In this document: positions 1-8,363 of the stretch, piece after piece
How positions within the stretch are numbered: the first letter of the stretch is position 1
Layout: every line of letters starts with the position of its first letter
DNA from: Falsiroseomonas sp051433165
Lineage (GTDB): Bacteria; Pseudomonadota; Alphaproteobacteria; Acetobacterales; Acetobacteraceae
Direction: 5' to 3'
Assembly: GCF_051433165.1 (NCBI RefSeq)
Contig: NZ_JBHMFS010000003.1
Span: forward strand, 62,001-126,000
Length of the DNA: 64,000 nt
Translations under genes and position numbers: made by a program
Notes under the pieces: model-generated
Seen by the model: the letters and a program-made list of their open reading frames with translations, nothing else
What the model was told of the DNA's origin: nothing
The model's database searches: none

Positions 1-111
1 CCGGTGACGGAAGTCCGTCGCCTGGTGGCGGAGCTTGACCATCTCGATGCCCAGTTCCAGCGGGCCACCGCGCGCGCCGCCGGACCGGCGCGCGACCACA
101 TGGCCAATTGA
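1..111 (+). CDS. C-terminal 36 residues of an unidentified protein (partial)
   Basis: An open frame enters from the left edge and ends at the TGA at 109-111. The visible tail is charged and probably helical (starts PVTEVRRLVAELDHLD, ends DHMAN). It does not resemble the Cys-rich C-terminus of RNR large subunits, so it is probably not nrdA even though nrdB follows. Its stop overlaps a possible TTG start of nrdB (TTGA at 108-111), which suggests the two genes are co-transcribed. No function can be assigned from this fragment. Confidence 0.5.
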   Translation, partial: PVTEVRRLVAELDHLDAQFQRATARAAGPARDHMAN

Positions 112-1190
112 ACAATTTTACGGCGAGACACTTCATGCCCGATGACGCGATCCCCCGCGCAGAACTTCCCACCCGCTTCGACCTGCTGACGGCGAACCCG
201 GTCTACAAGCCGTTTCGCTACCCCTGGGCCTATGAGGCCTGGCTGCAGCAGCAGCGCATCCATTGGCTGCCGGAGGAAGTGCCGCTCGCCGATGATGTGA
301 AGGACTGGCAGAAGAACCTGACGCCGGGTGAGAAGAACCTGCTGACGCAGATCTTCCGCTTTTTCACCCAGGCGGATGTCGAAGTGAACAACTGCTACAT
401 GAAGCAGTATTCACAGGTCTTCAAGCCGACCGAAGTGCTGATGATGATGTCGGCGTTCTCGAACACCGAGACAATCCACATCGCCGCCTACAGCCATCTT
501 CTCGATACCATCGGCATGCCGGAAACCGAGTACACGGCCTTCCTCAAATACAAGGAGATGAAGGACAAGTACGACTACATGCACAACTTCTCGGTCGACA
601 ACAAGACCGAGATCGCGAAGACGCTCGCCGCCTTCGGCGCCTTCACGGAGGGCCTGCAGCTATTCGCCTCCTTCGCCATCCTCATGAACTTCCCGCGCTT
701 CAACAAGATGAAGGGCATGGGGCAGATCGTGTCCTGGTCGGTGCGCGATGAGACGCTGCACTGCCTGTCCGTGATCCGCCTGTTCCGCACCTTCGTGCAG
801 GAAAATCCGGAGATCTGGACGGAGGAACTGAAGCGCGACCTGTACACGATCTGCTCCACCATCGTGGAGCATGAGGACGCCTTCATCGACCTCGCCTTCG
901 AACTGGGCGGCGTGGAAGGCCTCGATGCGGCGCAGACCAAGCAGTACATCCGCTACATCGCGGATCGCCGACTGCAGCAGCTTGGCCTCGAATGCCTCTA
1001 CAACATCGAGAAGAACCCGCTGCCCTGGCTCGATGAAATGCTGAACGCAATCGAGCACACCAACTTCTTCGAGAACCGGGCCACCGAATATTCCCGCGCC
1101 AGCACCGCCGGGTCCTGGGAAGAGGCCTTTGGCGACCAGACCTTTACTTCGGCGCAGCCGGAAGGGGAGATCGCCCTCCCGGCACGGTGA
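108..1190 (+). CDS. nrdB: Ribonucleoside-diphosphate reductase class Ia, small (radical) subunit
   Basis: NrdB carries the di-iron/tyrosyl radical that lets the large subunit reduce NDPs to dNDPs in the cytoplasm. The metal and radical residues are in family order. D90 lies in FTQADVE. ETIHIAAY gives E121, H124 and radical Y128 with the E-x2-H-x3-Y spacing of E. coli NrdB. Further along are TEGLQLF (E) and RDETLHCL (E and H). At 351-360 aa the length is normal for the family. Two starts are possible: TTG at 108 overlapping the preceding stop, or ATG at 135 (MPDDAIPRAE). The ATG has only a weak upstream GGCGAGA. The large subunit is not in the window. Confidence 0.95.
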   Translation: MNNFTARHFMPDDAIPRAELPTRFDLLTANPVYKPFRYPWAYEAWLQQQRIHWLPEEVPLADDVKDWQKNLTPGEKNLLTQIFRFFTQADVEVNNCYMKQYSQVFKPTEVLMMMSAFSNTETIHIAAYSHLLDTIGMPETEYTAFLKYKEMKDKYDYMHNFSVDNKTEIAKTLAAFGAFTEGLQLFASFAILMNFPRFNKMKGMGQIVSWSVRDETLHCLSVIRLFRTFVQENPEIWTEELKRDLYTICSTIVEHEDAFIDLAFELGGVEGLDAAQTKQYIRYIADRRLQQLGLECLYNIEKNPLPWLDEMLNAIEHTNFFENRATEYSRASTAGSWEEAFGDQTFTSAQPEGEIALPAR

Positions 1191-1195
1191 TGCGC

Positions 1196-1225
1196 CGCGG
1201 CGTGGCTTCCGTTATGGACGCCGCG
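1196..1225. terminator. Possible stem-loop after nrdB
   Basis: CGCGGCGT (1196-1203) and ACGCCGCG (1218-1225) can pair as an 8-bp GC stem with a 14-nt loop just after the nrdB stop. No T-run follows, so this is at best a weak or Rho-assisted terminator before the SCO1 gene. Confidence 0.3.
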
Positions 1226-1250
1226 CCGCGCCCCGCCTATCTCACCCTCC

Positions 1251-1925
1251 ATGTTGATAGCAATTCGCGTTTTCGCCCTGATGCTGATCCTGCTGCTCGG
1301 TGGGATTTGGACAGCCGCTTGGCTCGGCCGCGCGCCGGGTGAGGGGGTGGCGGATGCCTTCCTGCGCCGGATCGGCAGCTTCGTGGGCGCCGACATGCCG
1401 GCACCCTCCGCCGGTGGGGTGCAACTGCCGCAGGGCCTGGCGCTGGGCGGGCCGTTCAGCCTGGTGGACCAGACCGGCCGCGCGGTGACGGAGGCGGATT
1501 TTGCCGGCCGCAACCTGCTGGTCTATTTCGGCTTCACCTACTGCCCGGATGTCTGCCCGACCGAACTCGGCACCATCGCCGCCGCGATCGATGAGCTGGG
1601 CGAGCAGGGGGAGCAGGTGACCCCGATGCTCATCACCATCGACCCGGAACGTGATACGCCGGAGGCACTGGCCGACTATGTCTCCCGCTTCCATCCGCGT
1701 ATGGTCGGGCTGACCGGTACTCCGGCGCAGATTGCCGCCGCCGCCCGTGCCTACCGCGTCTTCTATGCGAAGGTGGAGCGGCCGGAGATGTCGGCCTACC
1801 TGATGGACCACTCCTCCTTCATCTATTTGGTCGGGCCGGACGGCAAGGTGAGAACGCTGTTCCGCCCGGAATCGACACCAGAGGCGATTGCCCAGTCCGT
1901 ACGGGCTTATTTGCGCGGCATCTGA
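1251..1925 (+). CDS. SCO1/SenC/PrrC-family copper chaperone
   Basis: Membrane-anchored thioredoxin-fold protein of the SCO family, which in other bacteria delivers copper to the CuA site of cytochrome oxidase or acts as a periplasmic thiol oxidoreductase. Residues 1-25 form an N-terminal membrane anchor (MLIAIRVFALMLILLLGG). The copper-binding CPDVC motif has C98 and C102, and the conserved distal His is H187 in YLMDHSSF. The ITIDPERDTP segment is also characteristic of the family. Length (224 aa) is typical. No oxidase genes are adjacent, so the target is not shown by context. Confidence 0.92.
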   Translation: MLIAIRVFALMLILLLGGIWTAAWLGRAPGEGVADAFLRRIGSFVGADMPAPSAGGVQLPQGLALGGPFSLVDQTGRAVTEADFAGRNLLVYFGFTYCPDVCPTELGTIAAAIDELGEQGEQVTPMLITIDPERDTPEALADYVSRFHPRMVGLTGTPAQIAAAARAYRVFYAKVERPEMSAYLMDHSSFIYLVGPDGKVRTLFRPESTPEAIAQSVRAYLRGI

Positions 1926-2036
1926 ACGTCTTCTTGGAGCCTTCCCAAAGCGGAGGGTTCCGGGCCACCTTAACACTGGCTATTGTCCTGTCGATGGCAC
2001 CGGAATCCGGTGCCGAACTTTGGAGCCGCATTCTGC

Positions 2037-2321
2037 ATGTCCGACGAGGAACGGGATCTATCGGGCCGCGATGCAGGTCGTGCACCGTCCAACCCGCCAC
2101 GCCACACCAGGCGGCTTTCCGACAAGATCCTGATCGCCTTCCATCACGCCTGTGACCAGGGTGATTTCGAGGTGGCGGAGGAATTGCTGCGGATCCTGGA
2201 AATGATGCTGACCCGCCGCCCGGTCGCACCCGACGTCAACCGCCGCAAGAACATGGAAAGCCTGGTGGCGGCGCATGAGCGGCTGTGGCTGCTGCGCCAC
2301 CCCGACTCGAACGAAAGCTAG
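2037..2321 (+). CDS. Small conserved hypothetical protein (94 aa)
   Basis: I know of no assigned function. The N-terminus (about 25 residues) is polar and probably disordered. The rest is a predicted helical region containing KILIAFHHACDQGDFEVAEE and LLRILEMMLTR, and the protein ends in WLLRHPDSNES. I chose the ATG at 2037 because the longer reading frame from 1983 begins with low-complexity, non-conserved-looking residues. The stop TAG at 2319-2321 shares the palindrome CTAG with the stop of the convergent methyltransferase gene, so the two genes overlap by 3 bases. Confidence 0.75.
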   Translation: MSDEERDLSGRDAGRAPSNPPRHTRRLSDKILIAFHHACDQGDFEVAEELLRILEMMLTRRPVAPDVNRRKNMESLVAAHERLWLLRHPDSNES

Positions 2322-3046
2322 AGCGCCAGGGCCTCGCCACCCCGCAGCACGGGCTCTGCCGCCGCACCCGGCCCGTGCAGCACCAGTCCCGGCAGGATTC
2401 GCGCCGGGCCGCGGCCGCCGCGCCGGCCAGAGATCAGCACCCGCTTCGCCGCCTCGCCCTGCCGCGGCCAGAGCGGCAGCAGCGCCAGGCTGCCACAGCC
2501 CGCACCCTGCAGGGCTACCAGCCCCTCCGCGAAGCGCGCGGCCGGCAGCACCAGGGTAAGGCTGCCGAGATGGGCCAGGCCATGGGCCAGGAATCCTGTC
2601 CAGTCAGGCAGTGCCACAGCCTCCGCATGGGTCGCCCCGGCGCGCAGCGACTCCGGCGGCCGCGTGCCGCTGGGCCAGTAGGGCGGGTTGGCGAAGGCGT
2701 GGTGCAGGCGGGGCAGAATGCGGCGCAGCGCCGGGTCCGCCACATCGCCCTCCGTCACCGTCACCTGCGCCGCCCATCCGTTGCGCGCCGCATTCTCCCG
2801 CGCCAGCGCCGCCAGCCCCGCATCGCGCTCCACCGCCAGGACCATCACGCCCGGCACGCGGGCCAGCAGGCAGAGGAAGACGGCGCCGCTGCCGCAACCG
2901 GCCTCCAGCACGGTCTGACCGGGCCGAGCCGGGATGGTGGCTGCCAGCAGCACCGCGTCATGCCCGGCACGCAGCCCCTGGCGTGGCTGGTGCAGCCGCA
3001 CCTTGCCATCCAGCAGCCGATCCTCGGTGAGGTCAGCGCAGCCCAT
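2318..3046 (-). CDS. SAM-dependent methyltransferase, TrmN6/YfiC-like (N6-adenine type)
   Basis: Rossmann-fold methyltransferase. Motif I is VLEAGCGSG (about residues 46-54), and the catalytic NPPY motif is N120-Y123 in FANPPYW, which identifies an amino-methyltransferase acting on adenine (tRNA, rRNA or protein N). The overall arrangement, with a short N-terminus reading LLDGKVRLHQPRQGLRAGHD, matches the tRNA1(Val) A37 methyltransferase TrmN6 family. 242 aa is typical. The Met at 3046 is chosen because it precedes this family-typical N-terminus and overlaps the end of the upstream DUF2007 gene by 14 bases, indicating coupling. The exact substrate is inferred. Confidence 0.85.
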   Translation of the reverse strand: MGCADLTEDRLLDGKVRLHQPRQGLRAGHDAVLLAATIPARPGQTVLEAGCGSGAVFLCLLARVPGVMVLAVERDAGLAALARENAARNGWAAQVTVTEGDVADPALRRILPRLHHAFANPPYWPSGTRPPESLRAGATHAEAVALPDWTGFLAHGLAHLGSLTLVLPAARFAEGLVALQGAGCGSLALLPLWPRQGEAAKRVLISGRRGGRGPARILPGLVLHGPGAAAEPVLRGGEALAL

Positions 3047-3251
3047 CCGTCTCCCCGGCCTCGGCCAGCACACGCCGAGCCTGGGCTTCCTGCTCCGAAG
3101 GCACCGCCAGGCGGCGCGGGAAGATGCCGATACCGCCCTCGATTGCGCTGATATGGCCATCCATCACCAGCGGCGCGCAGCCGGCATCGCGCAGCAGGGC
3201 CATCAGGAAGGACAGGCGGATCGGGTCCGTGGTGGCCAGCAGCACCCGCAT
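3033..3251 (-). CDS. DUF2007 domain protein (putative signal-transducing protein)
   Basis: A 72-aa single-domain protein of the DUF2007/GlnB-like small family. The N-terminal strand MRVLLATTDPIRLSFLMALL and the DGHISAIEG/IFPRRLAVP segments fit the family, in which proteins lie next to TrmN6-like methyltransferases in many alphaproteobacteria. A Met codon directly upstream (3254) gives one extra residue. It is the first gene of a two-gene minus-strand unit with the methyltransferase. No biochemical role is established. Confidence 0.8.
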   Translation of the reverse strand: MRVLLATTDPIRLSFLMALLRDAGCAPLVMDGHISAIEGGIGIFPRRLAVPSEQEAQARRVLAEAGETDGLR

Positions 3252-3398
3252 CACGCGACCCCCTGAAGACGAAGAACCGGCCCCGGCCTTGCCGGATCGC
3301 GCATAGACCGCACCTGCACCAACAGGCGTCGGCCGCCAGCTTGCCCCGAGGGGGGGCGGTGGCTAAGTTGCCCGCCACTTGAACGAGGTCAATACCGC

Positions 3399-4433
3399 GT
3401 GGATCTGCCCGTCGCGCCCAGCGCCGAACAAGCTCCGGAGACCATCCGCGGTGAGGACGCCCTCGCCACGTTGACGGCCCTGGTGCAGCGCGACCTGGAA
3501 GCCTGCAACCGGCTGATCGTGGAACGGATGCAGAGCCCCGTGGCGCTGATCCCTCAGCTCGCCGCTCACATCGTGGCCGCCGGCGGCAAGCGGCTGCGCC
3601 CGTTGCTGACCCTGGCCGCCGCGAAGCTGGCCGGCTATCGCGTGGGCGAGCGCCATGTGGCGCTCGCCGCCTGTGTCGAGTTCATCCACACGGCGACGCT
3701 GCTGCACGACGATGTGGTGGATGAAAGCGCGCTGCGCCGCGGCCAGGCCAGCGCCAACGCGCTGTTCGGCAACAAGCCCAGCGTGCTGGTCGGCGACTTC
3801 CTGTTCGCCCGCGCCTTCCAGGTGATGGTCGAGGACGGCTCGCTGGAAGTGCTGCGAATCCTGGCCGAAGCCTCGGCCACCATCGCGGAAGGCGAGGTGC
3901 TGCAACTCATCACCCAGAACGATACGGCGACGACGGAGGCGCAGTATCTCGCCGTCATCGAGGGTAAGACCGCCGCACTGTTCGCCGCCGCAACCGAAGT
4001 CGGCGCCATCGTCGCGGAATGCGGTGCGGCGCGGCAGGCGGCGCTGCGCGCCTATGGCCACAATCTCGGCGTCGCCTTCCAGCTGATCGACGACGCGCTG
4101 GACTACAGCGCGGCGCAGGAAGCGCTGGGCAAGACGGTCGGCGACGATTTCCGCGAGGGCAAGATCACCCTGCCGGTGCTGCTCGCCTTCCAGCGTGGCG
4201 ACATGGCTGAGCGCGACTTCTGGCGCCGGACGCTGGAGGAACGCGACCAGGCGGAGGACGACCTGCCGCACGCCATCGCCCTGATGCAGAAGCACGCCGC
4301 CTTCTCCGATACCGTCGGTCGTGCGCGGCACTACGGGCAGGCGGCACTGGATGCGCTGGAGCTGTTCCCGGATGGCGTCGAGCGCCGCGCCTTGGCCGGC
4401 ATCGTCGAGTTCTGCATCAGCCGGGCACGCTGA
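3399..4433 (+). CDS. ispB: Polyprenyl (octaprenyl/decaprenyl-type) diphosphate synthase
   Basis: Trans-isoprenyl diphosphate synthase that extends FPP with IPP units to make the ubiquinone side chain. Both aspartate-rich Mg-binding motifs are visible: LLHDDVVDE (first, about 102-109) and LIDDALDY (second, about 230-237). The substrate-binding GGKRLRP lies at 62-68 and the GKTVGDD/EGKITLP segment follows the second motif. The start is GTG at 3399. Length (344 aa) fits long-chain synthases rather than GGPP synthase (about 300 aa), but the final chain length cannot be read from sequence. A 145-bp divergent gap separates it from the DUF2007 gene. Confidence 0.92.
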   Translation: MDLPVAPSAEQAPETIRGEDALATLTALVQRDLEACNRLIVERMQSPVALIPQLAAHIVAAGGKRLRPLLTLAAAKLAGYRVGERHVALAACVEFIHTATLLHDDVVDESALRRGQASANALFGNKPSVLVGDFLFARAFQVMVEDGSLEVLRILAEASATIAEGEVLQLITQNDTATTEAQYLAVIEGKTAALFAAATEVGAIVAECGAARQAALRAYGHNLGVAFQLIDDALDYSAAQEALGKTVGDDFREGKITLPVLLAFQRGDMAERDFWRRTLEERDQAEDDLPHAIALMQKHAAFSDTVGRARHYGQAALDALELFPDGVERRALAGIVEFCISRAR

Positions 4434-4437
4434 AATC

Positions 4438-4462
4438 CCTCTCCCCCGGATCGGGGGAGAGG
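4438..4462. terminator. Bidirectional stem-loop terminator between ispB and the aminotransferase gene
   Basis: A perfect 10-bp inverted repeat, CCTCTCCCCC (4438-4447) and GGGGGAGAGG (4453-4462), with loop GGATC. It sits 5 bases after the ispB stop and 10 bases before the convergent aminotransferase stop. It lacks a strong T-run, so termination efficiency is uncertain. Confidence 0.7.
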
Positions 4463-4471
4463 TTCGGAACC

Positions 4472-5878
4472 TCAGACCAGCGTCAGGCTTTCGCGGCGCA
4501 GCTGCACCGTCACCGCATCCAGCGCGCGCGCGGTGCGGTCCACCATCGCATCGACTTCCTCCGTCTTCATGATCAGCGGCGGGGAGAAGGCGATGGTGTC
4601 GTTCGCCAGGCCGCGCAGGATCACGCCCTCGGCCTCACCGGCCTTGGCGATACGCGGGCCGACCTTGGCGGAGGGCTCGAAGTTCTTGTGGTTGGCCTTG
4701 TCCGCCACCAGCTCGATCGCCGCCACCATGCCGATGCCGCGCACTTCGCCGACCAGCGGATGGCCCTCGAACCGCTCGCGCAGCAGCTTCTGCATGTAGC
4801 CGCCGACGGTCCTCACATGGTCCACGATGTTCAGCTCGTCGTAGATCTTCAGCGTCTCCAGCGCGACGGCGGCGGCGACGGGGTGCCCGGAATAGGTGAA
4901 GCCATGGCCCCAGGTGCCGATGGTGGCGGAGCCATCCGCCAGGCCCTGGAAGATCTTGTCGTTGATGATGATGGCGGAGATCGGCAGGAAGGATGCCGAC
5001 AGCGCCTTGGCGCAGGTGATGATGTCCGGCGTGATGTTATAGGTCTGGCAGCCCCAGTAGTTGCCCGTGCGCCCAAAGCCGCAGATCACCTCATCGGCCA
5101 CGAACAGCACATCGTACTTGCGCAGGACGGCCTGGATCTTCTCGAAATAGGTGGCGGGCGGCAGCATCACGCCGCCGGCGCCCATCACCGGCTCGGCGAA
5201 GAAGGCGGCGACCGTCTCCGGCCCCTCGCGCAGGATGGTTTCCTCCAGCTCGGTGGCCAGACGGGTGGCGAAATCCTCCTCCGACTCGCCGGGCTTCGCG
5301 CCGTGGTAGTGGTGCGGCGTCGAGACATGAATGATGCCGGCGATCGGCAGGTCGAACATCTTGTGGTTGGCCGGCAGGCCGGTCAGCGACCCGCTGGCGA
5401 TAGTGATGCCGTGATAGGCCTTGAGGCGCGAGATGATCTTCTTCTTCTCGGGCCGTCCGATGGCGTTGTTGTAGTACCAGACCATCTTGATGGCGGTGTC
5501 GTTGGCCTCGGAGCCGCTGTTCGCATAGAACACCTTGCCCATGGGGCAGGGTGCACGCTCGATCAGCATCTCGGACAGGTCGATCAGCGGCTCATGCGAT
5601 TTGGCGCCGAAGGCGTGGTAGAAGGGCAGCTTCAGCATCTGCTGATGCGCCACATCGGCCAGGCGCTTGCTGTCGAAGCCCAGCGCCGCGCACCACAGGC
5701 CGGCCACGCCCTCGATGTATTCCTTGCCCTGGTCGTCCCACACCCGCACGCCCTCGCCCCGCGTGATCACCAGCGGGCCGTTCACGGCATGGGCGCGGTG
5801 GTCCGTGTAGGGGTGGAGCACATTCGCGATGTCGCGGGCGGCGTTCGAATTGCGGGCCGCATTGGCGGGGGGCGTCAT
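4472..5878 (-). CDS. Class III PLP-dependent aminotransferase (omega-amino acid/diamine transaminase type)
   Basis: Fold-type I PLP enzyme moving an amino group from a terminal amine donor to a keto acid such as pyruvate. Visible family features: YANSGSEAND (PLP phosphate binding, about 118-127), AYHGITIAS, FFAEPVMGAGG, the PLP-ring Asp in FVADEVICGFGRTG (D262), and the Schiff-base lysine K291 in ITCAKALS. 468 aa matches the 'aspartate aminotransferase family' omega-transaminases that act on amines such as putrescine, beta-alanine or taurine. The real substrate cannot be read from sequence and no neighbour indicates it. The gene is monocistronic and divergent from the molybdoenzyme gene. Confidence 0.9.
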   Translation of the reverse strand: MTPPANAARNSNAARDIANVLHPYTDHRAHAVNGPLVITRGEGVRVWDDQGKEYIEGVAGLWCAALGFDSKRLADVAHQQMLKLPFYHAFGAKSHEPLIDLSEMLIERAPCPMGKVFYANSGSEANDTAIKMVWYYNNAIGRPEKKKIISRLKAYHGITIASGSLTGLPANHKMFDLPIAGIIHVSTPHHYHGAKPGESEEDFATRLATELEETILREGPETVAAFFAEPVMGAGGVMLPPATYFEKIQAVLRKYDVLFVADEVICGFGRTGNYWGCQTYNITPDIITCAKALSASFLPISAIIINDKIFQGLADGSATIGTWGHGFTYSGHPVAAAVALETLKIYDELNIVDHVRTVGGYMQKLLRERFEGHPLVGEVRGIGMVAAIELVADKANHKNFEPSAKVGPRIAKAGEAEGVILRGLANDTIAFSPPLIMKTEEVDAMVDRTARALDAVTVQLRRESLTLV

Positions 5879-6030
5879 GGCGCTCGATATTCCTTGAGCA
5901 GGAGGTGGTCGTCGGCGGGAAGCCTAGACCCTTTTCAGCCGAGTGGAAGCGGCAGGATGGACCTCGCGGCATTGCCGGTTGCCGCACGCGGCCGCGGGCG
6001 GCAGATTGCCGTGATTGGAGACCCCGACAC

Positions 6031-8340
6031 ATGACCGAGATCAAGCCGCATTCGTCCCATTGGGGCGCCTTCCAGGCGGTGGTGGAGGGCGGCCGGCTGG
6101 TCGAGGCGCGGCCCTTCGCGCGGGACCCGTTCCCGGGCTCGCTGCTCGCCTCGATGCCGGATGCGGTGCATGGCGCCGCGCGGATCGACCGGCCCTATAT
6201 CCGCGCCGGCTGGCTGCGCGGCGAACGGCGCGGCGCCTCCCGCGGCGGCGACACTTTCATCCCCGTAAGTTGGGACGAGGCAATCCGCCGCGTTGCGGAG
6301 GAAACCGCGCGGGTTCGTGAGGAACATGGCGCGCCGTCCATCCTCGGCGGGTCCTATGGCTGGTCCTCCGCCGGGCGCTACCACCATGCGCGGACGCAGC
6401 TGCACCGCTTTCTCGGCCTGGGCGGCGGCTTCACCAGCCAGGTGACCAATTATTCCTACGGCGCCGGCATGACGCTGATGCCGCATATCCTGGGCACCAA
6501 CGAGGTGATCCAGGGCCGCATCACCGATTGGCGCAGCATCGCCGGCCACACGAAGCTGATGCTGTGCCTCGGCGGGTTGCCGCGGAAGAACGGGCTGGTG
6601 ACGGCGGGCGGCGGCGGCGCGCATGAATACCTGCCGCTGATGCGCCAGGCGGCGGAAGCCGGCGTGCGCTTCGTCAACATCTCGCCGTTCCGCGGCGATA
6701 CTGAGGATTTCCTCAACGCCGAATGGGTGCCGATCCGTCCCAACACGGATGCGGCGCTGATCTTCGGCATGGCGCATGTGCTGCTGGAAGGCGGGCTGCA
6801 GGACAGCGCCTTCCTGGACCGCTGCACGGTGGGCTTCGAGCGGTTCCGGGATTACGTGCAGGGCGCCACGGATGGCACGCCGAAAACCCCCGAATGGGCC
6901 GCCGCCATCACCGAGGTGCCCGTCGAGACCATCCGCCGCCTGGCGCTGGAGGCGGCCGGCGCGCCCACCATGTGCACCGCAACCTGGTCCATCCAGCGCG
7001 CCGAGCATGGTGAGCAGCCCTGGTGGGCGCTGATCGCCTTCGCGGCGATGCTGGGCGGCATCGGCAAGCCGGGGCAGGGGATCGCCTTCGGCTATGGCAG
7101 CATCAACGGCATGGGCACGCCGCGCATCGACCTGCCCAGCGTCTCCGGCCCCTCCGTCCGCAACCCCTGCGGCGCCTATATCCCGGTCTCGCGGGTGACG
7201 GAGCTGCTGGAGCGGCCGGGTGAGATCCTGCAATACAATGGCCGCGACCTGCTGCTGCCGGATATCCGGATGATCTGGTGGGCCGGCGGCAACCCCTTCC
7301 ATCACCACCAGGACCTGGGCCGGCTGCTGCGCGGCTGGAACCGGGCGGATACGGTGGTGGTTCAGGAACCGTGGTGGACCTCCGTCGCGCGCCACGCCGA
7401 TATCGTGCTGCCGGCGACGACGACGCTGGAGCGCAACGATATCGGCAGCTCCTCCCGCGATCGCTTCGTCACCGCCATGCACCAGGCAATCGCGCCGGTG
7501 GGCCTGGCGCGCAACGATGTGGACATCCTGGCCGACCTCGCGGACGCCGCAGGCTTTCGCGCCGCCTTCACCGAACAGCGGGACGAAAGCGCCTGGCTGC
7601 AGCACATGTATGGCCGCTGGCGCCAGGCCTGCGCCAAGCAGGGCATCGAGGTGCCGGATTTCGACACCTTCTGGGCCGCCGGCCATGTCGAGATTCCGCC
7701 CCCCGAGCAGGACTACGTCCAGTTCGCTGATTTCGCCGCGGACCCGGAGGCGAATCCGCTGGATACGCCCACCGGCAAGGTCGAGATCTTCTCCGAAACC
7801 ATCGCCAGCTTCGGCTATGCGGAAACGCCGGGCCACCCGGTCTGGCATGAGCCGACCGAGTATCTCGGCAGCAAGATGGCCGAGAAATTCCCGCTGCACA
7901 TGCTGTCTTTCCAGCCCTCCACCCGCCTGCATGGTCAGCTCGACAGCGGGCGCGTGGCGGCCGCCGACAAGATCCAGGGGCGGGAGAAGCTGCGCATGAA
8001 CCCGGCCGATGCCGCGGCGCGTGGCCTGGCGGATGGCCAGGTGATCCGCGTGTTCAACGACCGCGGCGCGGTGGCAGCGGGACTTCTGGTGACGCCGGAT
8101 ATCCGCCCCGGCGTGGTGGCGATGGCCACCGGCGCCTGGTGGAACCCCGAGCGCCCCGGCGCCACGGACAGCGCCTGCGTTCATGGCAATGCGAATGTCC
8201 TGACGCAGGATATCGGCACCTCGCGGCTCGGCCAGGGCTCTGCCGCACAATCCTGCCTGGTGGAGATCGAGGCCTGGCGGGGCGAGCTGCCGCCCGTCAC
8301 GGTGCACGCCCCGCCGCCAGGTGCCTGCGCCGTCCCGTAG
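6031..8340 (+). CDS. Molybdopterin guanine dinucleotide oxidoreductase, BisC/TorZ/DMSO-reductase type, without Tat signal
   Basis: A 769-aa catalytic subunit of the DMSO-reductase superfamily. GGSYGWSSAGRYHHARTQ near residues 106-123 matches the BisC/TorA/DorA group, where the Ser of GWSSAG ligates molybdenum. No N-terminal Cys motif for an FeS cluster is present, as expected for this group. The start at 6031 (MTEIKPHSSHWGAF) begins directly in the mature-like sequence with no twin-arginine signal, so the enzyme is probably cytoplasmic like biotin sulfoxide reductase BisC, rather than a respiratory DMSO/TMAO reductase. The C-terminal cofactor domain includes QPSTRLHGQLDSG. The substrate is probably an S- or N-oxide, by inference. 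Confidence 0.9.
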   Translation: MTEIKPHSSHWGAFQAVVEGGRLVEARPFARDPFPGSLLASMPDAVHGAARIDRPYIRAGWLRGERRGASRGGDTFIPVSWDEAIRRVAEETARVREEHGAPSILGGSYGWSSAGRYHHARTQLHRFLGLGGGFTSQVTNYSYGAGMTLMPHILGTNEVIQGRITDWRSIAGHTKLMLCLGGLPRKNGLVTAGGGGAHEYLPLMRQAAEAGVRFVNISPFRGDTEDFLNAEWVPIRPNTDAALIFGMAHVLLEGGLQDSAFLDRCTVGFERFRDYVQGATDGTPKTPEWAAAITEVPVETIRRLALEAAGAPTMCTATWSIQRAEHGEQPWWALIAFAAMLGGIGKPGQGIAFGYGSINGMGTPRIDLPSVSGPSVRNPCGAYIPVSRVTELLERPGEILQYNGRDLLLPDIRMIWWAGGNPFHHHQDLGRLLRGWNRADTVVVQEPWWTSVARHADIVLPATTTLERNDIGSSSRDRFVTAMHQAIAPVGLARNDVDILADLADAAGFRAAFTEQRDESAWLQHMYGRWRQACAKQGIEVPDFDTFWAAGHVEIPPPEQDYVQFADFAADPEANPLDTPTGKVEIFSETIASFGYAETPGHPVWHEPTEYLGSKMAEKFPLHMLSFQPSTRLHGQLDSGRVAAADKIQGREKLRMNPADAAARGLADGQVIRVFNDRGAVAAGLLVTPDIRPGVVAMATGAWWNPERPGATDSACVHGNANVLTQDIGTSRLGQGSAAQSCLVEIEAWRGELPPVTVHAPPPGACAVP

Positions 8341-8363
8341 CGGGGCGGCGCAGGCCGGCTTCA

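Noticed and set aside
2604..3030. Long Arg/Ala/Pro-rich frames on both strands in the methyltransferase region
   Set aside because: Shadow frames of the high-GC coding sequence; the same is true of many long frames opposite nrdB, the PAS kinase, gltA and the pca genes.
5905..6030. N-terminal extension of the molybdoenzyme frame as a possible Tat signal
   Set aside because: The extra 42 residues (MVVGGKPRPFSAEWKRQ...) lack a hydrophobic core and a proper twin-Arg motif; the family-like sequence begins at 6031.
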